Source of the DNA: Obelidium mucronatum
Taxonomy: Eukaryota; Chytridiomycota; Chytridiomycetes; Chytridiales; Chytriomycetaceae
Direction: 5' to 3'
Length of the DNA: 15,271 bases
Assembly: GCA_025765595.1 (NCBI GenBank)
Contig: JAIVFH010000542.1
Coordinates: 1-15,271, forward strand
This document shows positions 1 to 9,390 of this stretch, piece by piece. The position numbers and the translations under genes were made by a program. The notes beneath the pieces were generated by a model, which searched no databases, had not been told where the DNA came from, and worked only from the letters and a program-made list of their open reading frames with translations. Position 1 is the stretch's first letter; each line of letters begins with the position of its first letter.

Positions 1-1905
1 ACTGCGGGTGGGGGCAGTGGGGTGGGTGGAAACGAAAAGGATTGGAAAAGGGTTCGTTTGGATGCAGCCGAAGGGAAAGTCGCTATTGTGAGCCCTGCAT
101 GGCTGACAGCGTGTCTAGAAAGGGAAGAAGAGTAGGGGAAGGCGAGTATCCTTGGACTGTAGATGTAAATAAGGGGTTTTGGGGTACTTTTGTGGAGGGT
201 GGGGAAGTTGTTCATCGAAACCCAGCTGTTGATGCTGCCAGAGCCAGGAGCATTTCTGGGAGCGATTCAAGCGGGAGTAGAGTGTCTAATGATAAGGTAA
301 TTTTGTTTTCGTTTTTTTTTTAATTGCAAGGGTTGTTGAAAATTTGTTAGCCGCCGAAAGTCCCATCCCCCCAAAAAACTCTTATTGAACACAAACGAAC
401 AGTACAAGAAGCTTCAATACACGTCGAGCAAAAACGAAAGAGCGAAATCGAAGACGCTGACGATGCCCTTGTTTCTGCGGTGAATAAGTTGATTTCAACT
501 TCACACAAACTCACCAAGAAGGTAATGAATTTGAAACATCATATCAACAGATCTCATTCTTTCCCTCATCTTTGTTTTATTCTTATTACTTTGTTGCTGT
601 GTGTGGTTGGTAGAGCTCTTGGCCAAAGTCAAGAACTGGATCCACCGTCCAACGCGTACCGTCAAATCTTGAAGATCCAAGCACAAGCATTTTACTCGCT
701 CCCGGAAAGAGCTCTTCCTCGTCGACATCCCTTCTTCCTTCAGATATTATGCAAGAACACGACGAAGACTCTTTCACTCAGGCACCCCCAGCACACTACT
801 CACCAGTTCTCCAAGACCCCTACGCCTCTATCGTTACATACGATGACCCTTTAGCACGCGCAGAGAAGCGAAGGCTTTTGGAGCAACTTCAAGGCCCAAC
901 ACCCACAACCTCCAATCCTGGCGGAGATCCATCATCGAAACGGTTGAAGACGAGTGATGCCAAGAATGGTCGGACAACCGCACAACAACCTTTCTTTGAA
1001 CCTTCCACGAACCCACGCAGTTATACGCGTGTATTTCAAATAACGGGGACGCATATGAAACTTAGGGCTGCCATGAAGGAAAAAATTGTGAGACTTGGTG
1101 GGAAAGTGGTGGATTCTGATGTGGAATGGAATCCAGAGTGTACGCATTTGATTTGCGCTAAACCCGTGAATACGGATAAATGCTATTCGGTGATAGCAAA
1201 GGGTGGCTGGTGAGTTTTCTTTCCAAAAAAAAAAAGCGTTCAAAAAAAAAAATGTTAGGATGCTGAAGGAAGAATACATTGAGAAATCATTTCAGGAGGG
1301 AAGGTTTTTAGAAGAAGAAGATTTCGAGTGGGCTGTTGAAGTCGGAATTGCGAATGGTTTGGTCCTTTTTGTCCATTGTTAAAAGTTGTTTTCTATTTGA
1401 CCGATCTGTGCTTTTTGCGTTGACAGAAAAGATTGCTTGCTGTGCGAAAAAATGGAGGTTACAACTTGGAAACTTTAGACGCGGGTTTTGTTCTCCTCTT
1501 TCAGGTATGTGATTTTCCAAAAAAGACAGATCCTCATATTTTTTTTAATGACATTTCCGTAGGAGCATACCAAGACTGGATAGTTCTTTACGTGACAAAA
1601 ATTAAATCAAGAGAAGCTGGCTTTGTCAAAGTATTACGATCTGGATTGGCCGACGTAACCGTCGTACTGCTCGACGAAGTAGATTCAGCTTTAGACCTGG
1701 TAAGTCATAATGCAAAAAATTCGACTTCTGCGCATTTCAAAAAAGATCTCAAATCGCGTGTTTTTTTTGTGGCCTTAAGCAATCGTTTACCCATTGTTTT
1801 ACGGATGTTCCATCCCCCGATACTGAGCCTCGATTCTCCACTATCCAGAAGTGTGGTATATCTGTCGCGTCCGTGTTTTATATCTGTGAATATTTGATGA
1901 AATAA
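1..1905 (+). CDS. TOPBP1: TopBP1/Rad4/Dpb11-like BRCT scaffold, 3' part (5' end outside window)
   Basis: Multi-BRCT scaffold that links DNA damage and replication initiation to checkpoint kinase activation in the nucleus. Inferred exons: 1-296, 351-521, 614-1209, 1259-1356, 1427-1504, 1563-1699, 1780-1905, all with GT-AG introns of 49-92 bp. The first exon ends a BRCT domain (VSPAWLTACLE, bases 91-120). A Ser/Pro-rich linker follows, containing the motif TYDDPLARAEKRRL (about 836-877), which resembles a conserved TopBP1 linker motif. Next come two C-terminal BRCTs like BRCT7/8: the first runs from VFQITGTHMKLR (1030) to RFLEEEDFEW, the second from GAYQDWIVLYV through SREAGFVKVLRSG to THCFTD and CEYLMK. 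Exon phases match at every junction except one: near 121-135 the frame must change, because exon 1 begins in frame 1 and continues in frame 3. That is probably an indel. Family call is very secure; the exact paralogue name is inference. Confidence 0.9.
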
Positions 1906-1916
1906 GAGCGATTGCT

Positions 1917-1950
<34 letters not shown>

Positions 1951-2095
1951 ATGATGGGTGATGAGCTTTTGGGTGTTTGTTGGTTTGTTATGGTTGGCGG
2001 CCTTTTGAACTTTTTGTGTTTCGCGTATTCTAATATCTATCCTGTCATAATTTAATATATTTTTTTTCGATACTCCCCACTGACACGAAACCTTT
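1906..2095. other. Tail-to-tail spacer with a 32-base poly-T run
   Basis: Spacer between the 3' ends of the TopBP1-like gene and TVP23. It holds an uninterrupted run of 32 T (1918-1949), beginning 13 bases after the TopBP1 stop. No coding sequence is supported here; an antisense open frame across it translates as poly-lysine. No clear AATAAA is seen for the TopBP1 gene. Confidence 0.7.
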
Positions 2096-2101
2096 TTTAT
2101 T
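2096..2101 (-). terminator. Putative polyadenylation signal of TVP23
   Basis: AATAAA on the minus strand a few bases beyond the TVP23 stop codon. It is the only hexamer close to this 3' end, but it is unusually near the stop. Confidence 0.45.
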
Positions 2102-2108
2102 TTGGTCA

Positions 2109-3110
<1,002 letters not shown>

Positions 3111-3181
3111 TCTTGGAATTGATTTATTTTATTTTATTTTTATTCTGTTATTATTTAAACACTCTGACTGCAAGCAAAAAC
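3111..3181. promoter_or_regulatory. 71 bp divergent promoter between TVP23 and RING gene
   Basis: The start codons of TVP23 (minus) and the RING gene (plus) lie 71 bases apart, and the gap is T-rich (repeated TTTTAT). Both promoters and both 5' leaders must fit here or extend into the neighbouring gene. No TATA box or known operator was recognised. Confidence 0.5.
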
Positions 3182-3367
3182 ATGGAACCTCCAAACACAA
3201 ACACACAGACAGATCACCCTTGTCTTAACTGCGGCAAGAATTCAATATCCTACGAGACGGTCCCATGTCAACACAAAACCCTCTGCAAAGCTTGTGCCAT
3301 GAAACAGGCAACTGGCGGAAAATGCAAAATATGCAAGGAATTGTTTGTGGAACTGCGAAAGCTTTGA
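3182..3367 (+). CDS. Stand-alone mini RING finger (C3HC4) protein, 61 aa
   Basis: Single-exon 61-residue protein that is almost entirely one RING finger. The eight zinc ligands are visible in canonical C3HC4 order: C14-x2-C17, C29-x-H31, C35-x2-C38, C48-x2-C51. Spacings fit the RING consensus. RING domains usually recruit E2 enzymes for ubiquitin transfer, so an E3 or E3-adaptor role is inferred. No substrate-binding region exists outside the finger apart from a short polar N-terminus rich in Thr/Asn. The ATG at 3182 is preferred because it is the first one after TVP23's divergent start that leads only into this domain; the frame is open further upstream but that part overlaps TVP23. A doubled AATAAA lies about 50 bases after the stop. 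Confidence 0.8.
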   Translation: MEPPNTNTQTDHPCLNCGKNSISYETVPCQHKTLCKACAMKQATGGKCKICKELFVELRKL

Positions 3368-3413
3368 ATTTTGGATGGGGAAAACGTTATGCTTGAGAGT
3401 TGATTTCGATTGT

Positions 3414-3423
3414 AATAAATAAA
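3414..3423 (+). terminator. Polyadenylation signal of the RING gene
   Basis: Two overlapping AATAAA hexamers 47-56 bases after the RING stop codon, the expected distance for a 3' end signal. Confidence 0.65.
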
Positions 3424-3540
3424 GGGCGGGCGTTGGAAATAGTCTGATTTTGGAAAGTCACTGTAAGAATGACATAAGATGTGTCGCTGGTTTCAACTTG
3501 ACTTGGTTTCATTTGTACCTACTTCTGGCAGCAATCATCA

Positions 3541-3614
3541 GCTCTTGTGGCTTAGTTGGTCAAAGCGTCGGTCTCATAATCCGAAGGTCACCAGTTCGAC
3601 TCTGGTCAAGAGTA
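3541..3614 (+). tRNA. tRNA-Met(CAU), elongator type, copy 1
   Basis: Complete 74-base cloverleaf without an intron. The acceptor stem GCTCTTG pairs with CAAGAGT, with a G-T(U) end pair. The D stem is GCTT/AAGC, the anticodon loop CTCATAA gives anticodon CAU, and the T arm is ACCAG-TTCGACT-CTGGT. A box (TGGCTTAGTTGG) and B box (GTTCGACTC) are present. The anticodon arm resembles eukaryotic elongator tRNA-Met, not the initiator. A TTTT Pol III stop lies at 3633-3636. Copy 2 at 9317 differs at two bases. Confidence 0.95.
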
Positions 3615-3721
3615 TAGCTTTCTACTTGGATGTTTTATTAATGCTTTGGTTGTATGGTTACTTGTGGTTTCTTCGGACTTTTTCTCGTTGAGTCTCTTTA
3701 ATAAACAAAAAAGCTCAGGTA

Positions 3722-3727
3722 TTTATT
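3722..3727 (-). terminator. Polyadenylation signal of the carboxypeptidase gene
   Basis: AATAAA on the minus strand about 85 bases beyond the carboxypeptidase stop codon; it implies a 3' UTR of roughly 100 bases. Confidence 0.6.
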
Positions 3728-3810
3728 CAATCAACAAGAACCAAGTTATGTTCTTAAACCAAAGACTCCAAATTCCAACACATTTCCCAACACAAAGTGA
3801 CGATTTTTTT

Positions 3811-5595
3811 TTACAAAGAATCATGGTCTTTCAAATACCCCTTCACAAACTTGACAACCTCCAAAACACCCGCCAACGTCTCCTCTCCACTTGGCACAAT
3901 CTGTTTCGGCGGCAACAAGAACCCATACAACCCTTGATCTCTCAATTCAAGTGCATAGCTAAATGTCACGTTTGCGGCTTCGTACGCCCAATCCACGCTG
4001 CTTCCGCTTGCTTGGTAAATGATTTTGCAGATTGAGCCGACGGCAAATGACTTTCCGTGGACGGATTTTAAGGCTGCAGCTGCGAGTTGGGCGCCCTTTT
4101 CAACGTTGATGTCAGCGAATACGTCGCAGTGGGATCCAAAAGGGTACATCCTTTTTTGTCCAAAAAAAAAATAGTATCAGGAAAATAGGATCAAATCCCA
4201 GGAAAAAAACACCAACCAAAGCTGGGAATAGGCATGGAAATCAATAAATGAAATCACATTGCCACTGCGTTCTTTCAAGTAGTTTGCAATGTTTCTGGGT
4301 TCTGGTGCAGAAAAGGGGGTCGCGCCTATATAACTGTCAGAACATGGATTGCGAGACGTGCTTCCGTCTCCGCCCCAGTTAGTGTCCCAGTTCCGGTTTG
4401 GATCCGTGCCGACGCAAGCGTTTCCTTGATTTGGTTGTCGGTTTTTGCGCCACTTGAAAAAAAAAATTATTATTAGATTTGGATTTTGTGTGACAACAAA
4501 AAGAAATTGTAATTTTACCATTCGATTCGTAGAGTGGGTGTATTCGTAGCCATCAACGTTCAAGACGGGAATGATGGTGAAATCAAATGCATCAACAGCG
4601 TCGGTGATGGCCTTGTCTTTTCCATATTTGACAATAAGCTCGGTAAGAATGTACTGAACAACCGCAGGGCCGATCCATTCTCTTGATGGTCTTATTAGTG
4701 TGCGTGTGATTACGGATATATGCCACCACACCTCGCGTGATGTCCGCCAAAAAATACAAACTCCTTTTTATCTTTTTTCGCAAGTTTTCTGGACCCTGGA
4801 GCCCGAATATGAACACCCCATTGCTTTCTTCCTTCAAAAGTTTCTCCAAGAGAGAAGAGTTCGACAATATCCGGATAAGTGGTAGAGAGGTAGGTCAAGT
4901 ATTCGTTGATTTCGCCGATTGGATGGTACTTTGTAAAGTAAGTTTTCGTAGGGTCGACTGCACTCTCGGAGTTGTCCAGGATGAGAGGTTCTTGGTGTTT
5001 ATCGATGGTGTGAGGTTTGCTGGAGTTTTTAACTTTTAAGAAGTGCAAGCATCACAACAAAAGAAAAGAAAAGAAAAGACCAAGCTTCACTCACCTGTTA
5101 TCGTACAGCTGGGTATCAATTGCATCCTGGACGTCCGGAATAAACACTTCGTAGCCCAGTTGGAACTTATTTAGAAAGGCTGCTAGAGAATCTTGGGCGC
5201 CTTTGGCAGCCGCAACACGGATATCGACTCCGTGCCTGCCGATACGGGGATCAGTCCAAAAGTCCAGAGTCGGCACCTGCGAGCCAGCAAATAAGCATTC
5301 TACGTTCTTGCCAAAGAAGGCGCTTACTTGTTCCTGCAGCGTGTTGATGCGGTCGAGGTCCGTCAGCGACGCGATGGCGACCCGCCACACCTGCGCTGCG
5401 CTGTGAGCTGACAAATAGGCGACAAATAGACGACAAATAACAGACCTGGTGGCCCTCGAAGCGCACGGGAACGCCGTCCGCCGGCGCCGCACTCGCCGCA
5501 CGCAGCGCCGCAAAGGCGTCGTCGGGGCGCCCGGCGCGCAGCAGCAGCACGGAGAAGGCGGCGGTGAGCGCGAAAGCGGCAACGGGGCGAAGCAT
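3811..5595 (-). CDS. Secreted M14A zinc procarboxypeptidase (carboxypeptidase A-type)
   Basis: Secreted metallocarboxypeptidase that removes C-terminal residues. Six exons on the minus strand: 5595-5446, 5390-5095, 5019-4732, 4681-4519, 4452-4217, 4150-3811; 490 residues. Residues 1 to about 22 form a signal peptide. An activation propeptide follows (VWRVAIASL at 51 to about 145), then the catalytic domain. Zinc ligands are H243 and E246 (HHAREW) and H372 (FHAYSQLW). Substrate-binding residues are in TNRMWRKNR and DPNRNWD. Y423 (IYQASG) and the catalytic E446 (ALELRD) match Tyr248 and Glu270 of bovine enzyme numbering. The residue equivalent to 255 is V430 (SSVDW), as in A-type enzymes that cut hydrophobic or aromatic ends, not the Asp of B-type. 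The enzyme is likely a zymogen. It is divergent from the receptor gene across 77 bp. Its first exon is much more GC-rich than its surroundings. Confidence 0.94.
5059..5079 (-). repeat. Intronic (AAAAG)n microsatellite
   Basis: About four AAAAG units on the plus strand, giving a TTTTC-rich pyrimidine tract in the second intron of the carboxypeptidase gene. Confidence 0.75.
5410..5442. repeat. Three tandem 11-mers in carboxypeptidase intron 1
   Basis: Three adjacent 11-base units (GACAAATAGGC, GACAAATAGAC, GACAAATAACA) occupy most of the 55 bp first intron, at 5410-5420, 5421-5431 and 5432-5442. They share the GACAAATA core, and the unit length is not a multiple of three, consistent with the stretch being non-coding. 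Confidence 0.85.
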
Positions 5596-5672
5596 GCTTT
5601 GGTGTTTGTTGCGTTTAACAATTCAAGGCTTGGTTTGGGAATTTAAAATAAAATAAAAGAATCTTGTCAGAA
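5596..5672. promoter_or_regulatory. 77 bp divergent promoter (carboxypeptidase / receptor)
   Basis: The start codons of the carboxypeptidase (minus) and the receptor (plus) are separated by 77 bases. The receptor-proximal half is A-rich (AAAATAAAATAAAA). The shared spacer suggests the two cell-surface or secreted products may be co-regulated; that is inference. Confidence 0.45.
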
Positions 5673-7455
5673 ATGGTCAAACGCGACTCGTCAAACAGAT
5701 CGACAACAAGTTCAAGGCAGATTCAAAAAACAGAGAGATACAGCTACCTGCGGCCTCGCTTTATTCTTCTTCTCTCTGGTTTTGTTGCTGCATGTGCCGT
5801 CACAGTCGGCGTGTTGGGATGGTCAGTGATACAGCTTCCTGTTAAAGTCGGAAACTACCTACGCGATCTGGAGTAAAAAATACACTAATGCATACTGGAA
5901 AAAAAAGACAGGCAATTGACTATGGCCGCTGGAAAAAAGAATGTGTCCCAAATGATTGAAGAGATTGAGTTTTTGATCTCAACCCAGATTTCAAATTATT
6001 TTATTGGCGCTGGGGAAACTTTGCAAGCTATTACGACCATGCAGTCTGATATGTTTGCGGTAAGATTTCGATCGCGTCTTATTTTAAATGATGTTAAAGC
6101 GTGATCTGAAAAAAAACAGGCAAATCAATGGAGTTTTTCCACTCCAACGCGCGCAAAAAACACGTATTTGAGCATGCTGATTACATTAAAGGGTGTGAGA
6201 CAATACACCACGAGTATGTATGTCCAGAGTTACCCGGAGGGTCTTCAAAGTGGATATTTCTTCCACCCTGAAGCTAACGGACAAGAGTCACTGCGTTGGG
6301 TAACTACTTTTTTCGCCATACGCTTTCGTTTGATTTTTTCTTTAAATATAAGTTCTGAAATTCATTTTACAGTGGTCTCAAGCAGGAACCAAAGTTTCCG
6401 TGTATTCGTGCCAAGACGACGGAACCATCATCCAACCCCCAGTCTCTGTAGAAGATAACCCGGGAAACGGAACACTCGCCAACCCAGGAAACAACAACAC
6501 CCTCCAAAACGATATCGGTGGAACTCAAGGCGCCAACTTGAACTACTCCTCGAATCACAGTGTCGGGTTTTCCAATGTATATCTCTGGGAGGGCGTCCAT
6601 TACAAGACGAGTTTCGCCTTCACTTTTAACCCAATCACCGGAGAGCGGGTCACTTTCGGGAATGATTGGACATTGACGTTGATATCTCAAGCAATCTCAG
6701 ATATGCTTGCGGCCGTGTCTTTCGGCATGTTTGCCGCTGTTGTCGAAGCGGACACGGGTTACGTTCTTGCAACGTCAAGTATGGCGCCTCTTTTCTCTGG
6801 AGAAGACATCTTGACAATTCGAGAGATAAATGACGTCTTCTTCAAGGACTTTTCCGCCTTGGTAAATTCACCATTCGCCGCCCCGACCACCACCAGTTCA
6901 AAAGACCAGGATTTACCAACACGTTTAAAAAACTTGTATACCTATTTGGATAAAACCTATCCCGGCTCCCATTCGTGTTTCCTGGATCGCACGATTGCAG
7001 GGGGGGAGGCATGGAAACTGGGACTCAACACATACACAATTGTTGGGAACCCTTTGCTCTTTGTGGTTTACATGAATATCGACTCTGTCGAAACACAACT
7101 GAATCAAATGTCCATTAAAACGGGATACATGATCTTGGGGATTATTGTCGCGTTTTTGATTCTAGGTGTTTTGTTTACACTTGTGCTCACGCGGCAGGTG
7201 AATGGGGTTAGTCGGAACATGAAGCTGCTTGAAAAGTTGGACTTTTCCAAAGTCTTGGATTCGGAAGATGATTATGATGATGAGAAGGTGTCTTTTGTTT
7301 ATGAGCTGGCTGAGTTGGAATATACCTTCAATGAGATGGTGAAGGTGTTTTCGAGTGTGTTGAAAGCGAACGCGAGTTTTAGACAGCTGCCAAAGGCTTC
7401 GACTGCGGCTGGTGGCGCCAGTGAAGCTCCTTACTTGAATGCTGTTGTCCGATAA
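5673..7455 (+). CDS. Two-TM Cache-like/HAMP-like sensor receptor without output domain
   Basis: Exons 5673-5872, 5912-6059, 6120-6299, 6373-7455; 536 residues. A cytosolic basic N-terminus leads to TM1 (about 30-53), an extracellular domain of about 370 residues, TM2 (about 428-450) and an 85-residue cytosolic tail. The outer domain has several N-x-S/T sites and a segment MFAAVVEADTGYVLAT that looks like a Cache/PAS-type sensory fold. After TM2 the segment ending ELAELEYTFNEMVKVF resembles the second helix of a HAMP linker. The protein stops shortly after this, so no kinase, cyclase or methyl-acceptor domain is present. In bacteria and some protists this layout precedes an enzymatic output; here it would have to act by pairing with a partner. 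The domain call is by pattern only and no ligand can be named. An AATAAA follows 10 bases after the stop. Confidence 0.72.
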
Positions 7456-7464
7456 AAAAAACAC

Positions 7465-7470
7465 AATAAA
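7465..7470 (+). terminator. Polyadenylation signal of the receptor gene
   Basis: AATAAA 10 bases after the receptor stop codon, in the 80 bp gap before the convergent VPS37 gene ends. Confidence 0.55.
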
Positions 7471-7535
7471 ATACTATACACGAAGGGGATAAATTAAATG
7501 CCATGTGTTTCCCAAGTATAGTTTAGACTTTTTTT

Positions 7536-8983
7536 TTAATATAATACAGTAGCATCTCTTTCTCCTCTCTCCACCCGAATAGCACGTGAATGGTACACCT
7601 TACGTACCTCCTTGTACCTTTTCAAAAAGTCATCCATTCCCAACTCCCCTACCAGCATGGATTGAACCAAAGAGTCACTTAAATCATCTGATTCTTGAAG
7701 ACCAGCGCGAAGTCGCGATAGCAAGTAGTCTGGTGCAAACGCCTTATTTTTTTTTGTGGGTGTTTTCAAAAGTGAACATAAATTAAAAAAAAAAAAAAAA
7801 AAAAAGAAAGAGAGAAAAAAAGGCCAAAAAACCATCATTGTATCTTCATATTGCTTGCACGTAGAATCATATTCAATGCGAGCCGCCGCAAAGTCTCGCT
7901 GAGCACTTAAAACCCGTTCTCGTGCTTGCTGAACGTTTTCCTGATACGATAAAGTCCGTTCTAGGAATGTGCAGCATTATTCAGCCTTTCATTTTAGTCA
8001 CACGGACATGGAAGATTCCACTCACCCGCTGCTTTAGCATTTAATTTGGCTGCATCGTTGCATAACTGAACTGATTCCTTCACTCGAGGTATCGCTGTGT
8101 ACAAATGCCTTTCAAACGCCGCTGGTTCTGCCAAGAGCTCTTCCAGTTCTTCTAAGCTGCAATACTTTTAGCTTGACGATCCCAAAAACGTGGTCAATAC
8201 AAAACACACAAAAAATAAGCGAACGAACCTCTTTGATTCTAACCCAGCCAGAATTTCCTGCATATGCGTGCGTTGCTGCTGTTGCTGCTGCTGTTCATTA
8301 TAATTATGTTGTTGTTGCGCTTGCTGGGGCGGAAAAGAGTTTGTCGATGTCGGGCTCCCGAATGCTGTTGGTGGTTTTGGTGGAATCACGGGGGCTGTGT
8401 GAGACCTTCCCTGAGGCATAGAAAGCGCATTCCTAAAACATAAAACCAGTAATGAATCTCTTATGCCCCGCGCGCGGGGTCCGCAAAAAAAAAAAAAAAA
8501 GGAACTCTCACCCAATATGTTCTCCAACATCACGCAATATCACTCCCAAACTCTTTTGCGGACTCCACGCGTCAAACTGCTCAACAACGACATAGTTTTC
8601 AGTCCCAAACTTTACGACAAAATCCAGCTCCGTATCAGAAGTAGCAAGCAGAGATACATTGGGTGGCGACATTGGAAACTGAGGTGAGAGAGTAACTAGG
8701 AGCGAGAAGCCGCCGCCAGCAGAAGCAGAAGCAGCAAACGGGACTTCAATTACTGATTCGCTTTTAAATGACAAGTTCGGAAAGAGTGATTTGAGTTCAG
8801 AGAGTTGTTTAGACTTCCTTTTTTTGGGTTGTTTTTTTTGGGATTTGAGTACGGGATTCATAGCCCTGGCTAATGCCTTCCCAATCAAAAAAAAAAAACT
8901 TTCGCTTACAGGTCATTCAGGGCATTGGCGGCATTTGGTGTTGGTGTGGGGCTCTTTGTTGGACTCTTGCCAAAATTGAACAT
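7536..8983 (-). CDS. VPS37: ESCRT-I subunit VPS37 (VPS37A-like: UEV-like + Mod(r) domain)
   Basis: ESCRT-I subunit for sorting ubiquitinated cargo at multivesicular bodies. Six exons on the minus strand: 8983-8910, 8865-8512, 8432-8229, 8156-8026, 7960-7833, 7742-7536; 365 residues. After a short Ser/Thr/Pro N-terminus, a UEV-like domain (about 30-142) includes FSLLVTLSPQFPMSPPNVSL. A Pro/Gln-rich linker follows (about 143-210) with a polyQ run. The C-terminal Mod(r) domain starts at SLEELEELLAEP and continues as a charged helix with SYQENVQQARERVLSAQ. It ends with the family signature MLVGELGMDDFLKRY and VYHSRAIRVER. The N-terminal UEV makes it like animal VPS37A rather than the short yeast form. 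The first small exon is less certain; an in-frame start inside exon 2 is possible. The gene is convergent with the receptor gene. Confidence 0.9.
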
Positions 8984-9316
8984 TTTTAAATCAACTTTTT
9001 ATTGTCAAGCACATAAAGAGCCTCCAAAAAGAATTACTAGTTTGTTGAGGTACCAAATCACTGCAATTGATTTAAGGTTCCATCCGGAATTTGCGACACT
9101 CTTTTTCTAATTGTTTGTTCTTTGCAAAAAAAAAAAATCGAAAAAGTCAAAAAAGAGTCAGTTTTTTTTCTCTCTTTCGCCTGCGACTTAGCCTTAAAAA
9201 CGCTGGGTACTCTGCTCGGAACAAGACTCCGACATGTCGAATTAACTCTTCCGAATTCCATGTTCCTCTTTTCTTGCTTTGGGAATCTAATTATTTAAGG
9301 CATACAGTTAATGGCA
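8984..9316. other. Gene-free spacer between VPS37 and tRNA copy 2
   Basis: About 330 bases holding the VPS37 promoter region and the 5' flank of the tRNA gene. It contains several A and T homopolymers. The short open frames here have no recognisable domain and run through the homopolymers. No RNA gene or repeat was recognised. Confidence 0.5.
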
Positions 9317-9390
9317 GCTCTTGTGGCTTAGTTGGTTAAAGCGTCGGTCTCATAATCCGAAGGTCACCAGTTCGACTCTGGTCAAGAGCA
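9317..9390 (+). tRNA. tRNA-Met(CAU), elongator type, copy 2
   Basis: A 74-base cloverleaf nearly identical to copy 1. It differs by C to T in the D loop (GGTC to GGTT) and T to C at the 3' acceptor end, which here restores a perfect GCTCTTG/CAAGAGC stem. The anticodon is CAU in the loop CTCATAA; A and B boxes are intact. The nearest T run that could stop Pol III is at 9450-9456, some 60 bases downstream, leaving a long trailer. Confidence 0.95.

Noticed and set aside
111..118. Micro-intron as an explanation of the TopBP1 frame change
   Set aside because: An 8-base GT...AG excision would restore the frame but is far shorter than any spliceosomal intron seen here.
3541..3614. Reading the CAU tRNA as tRNA-Ile (lysidine type)
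   Set aside because: That decoding is bacterial or organellar; the anticodon arm and A/B boxes match a nuclear eukaryotic elongator tRNA-Met.
5091..5621. Minus-strand 176-codon open frame beginning before the carboxypeptidase start
   Set aside because: Its second half is the real exon 2, but its first half is an out-of-frame reading of the GC-rich exon 1 (Pro/Arg/Cys-rich). The ATG at 5595 with a signal peptide and a 55 bp intron explains the locus better.
9091..9339. Plus-strand 82-codon open frame ending in the tRNA gene
   Set aside because: It passes through homopolymers and terminates inside the tRNA, with no start context or domain.
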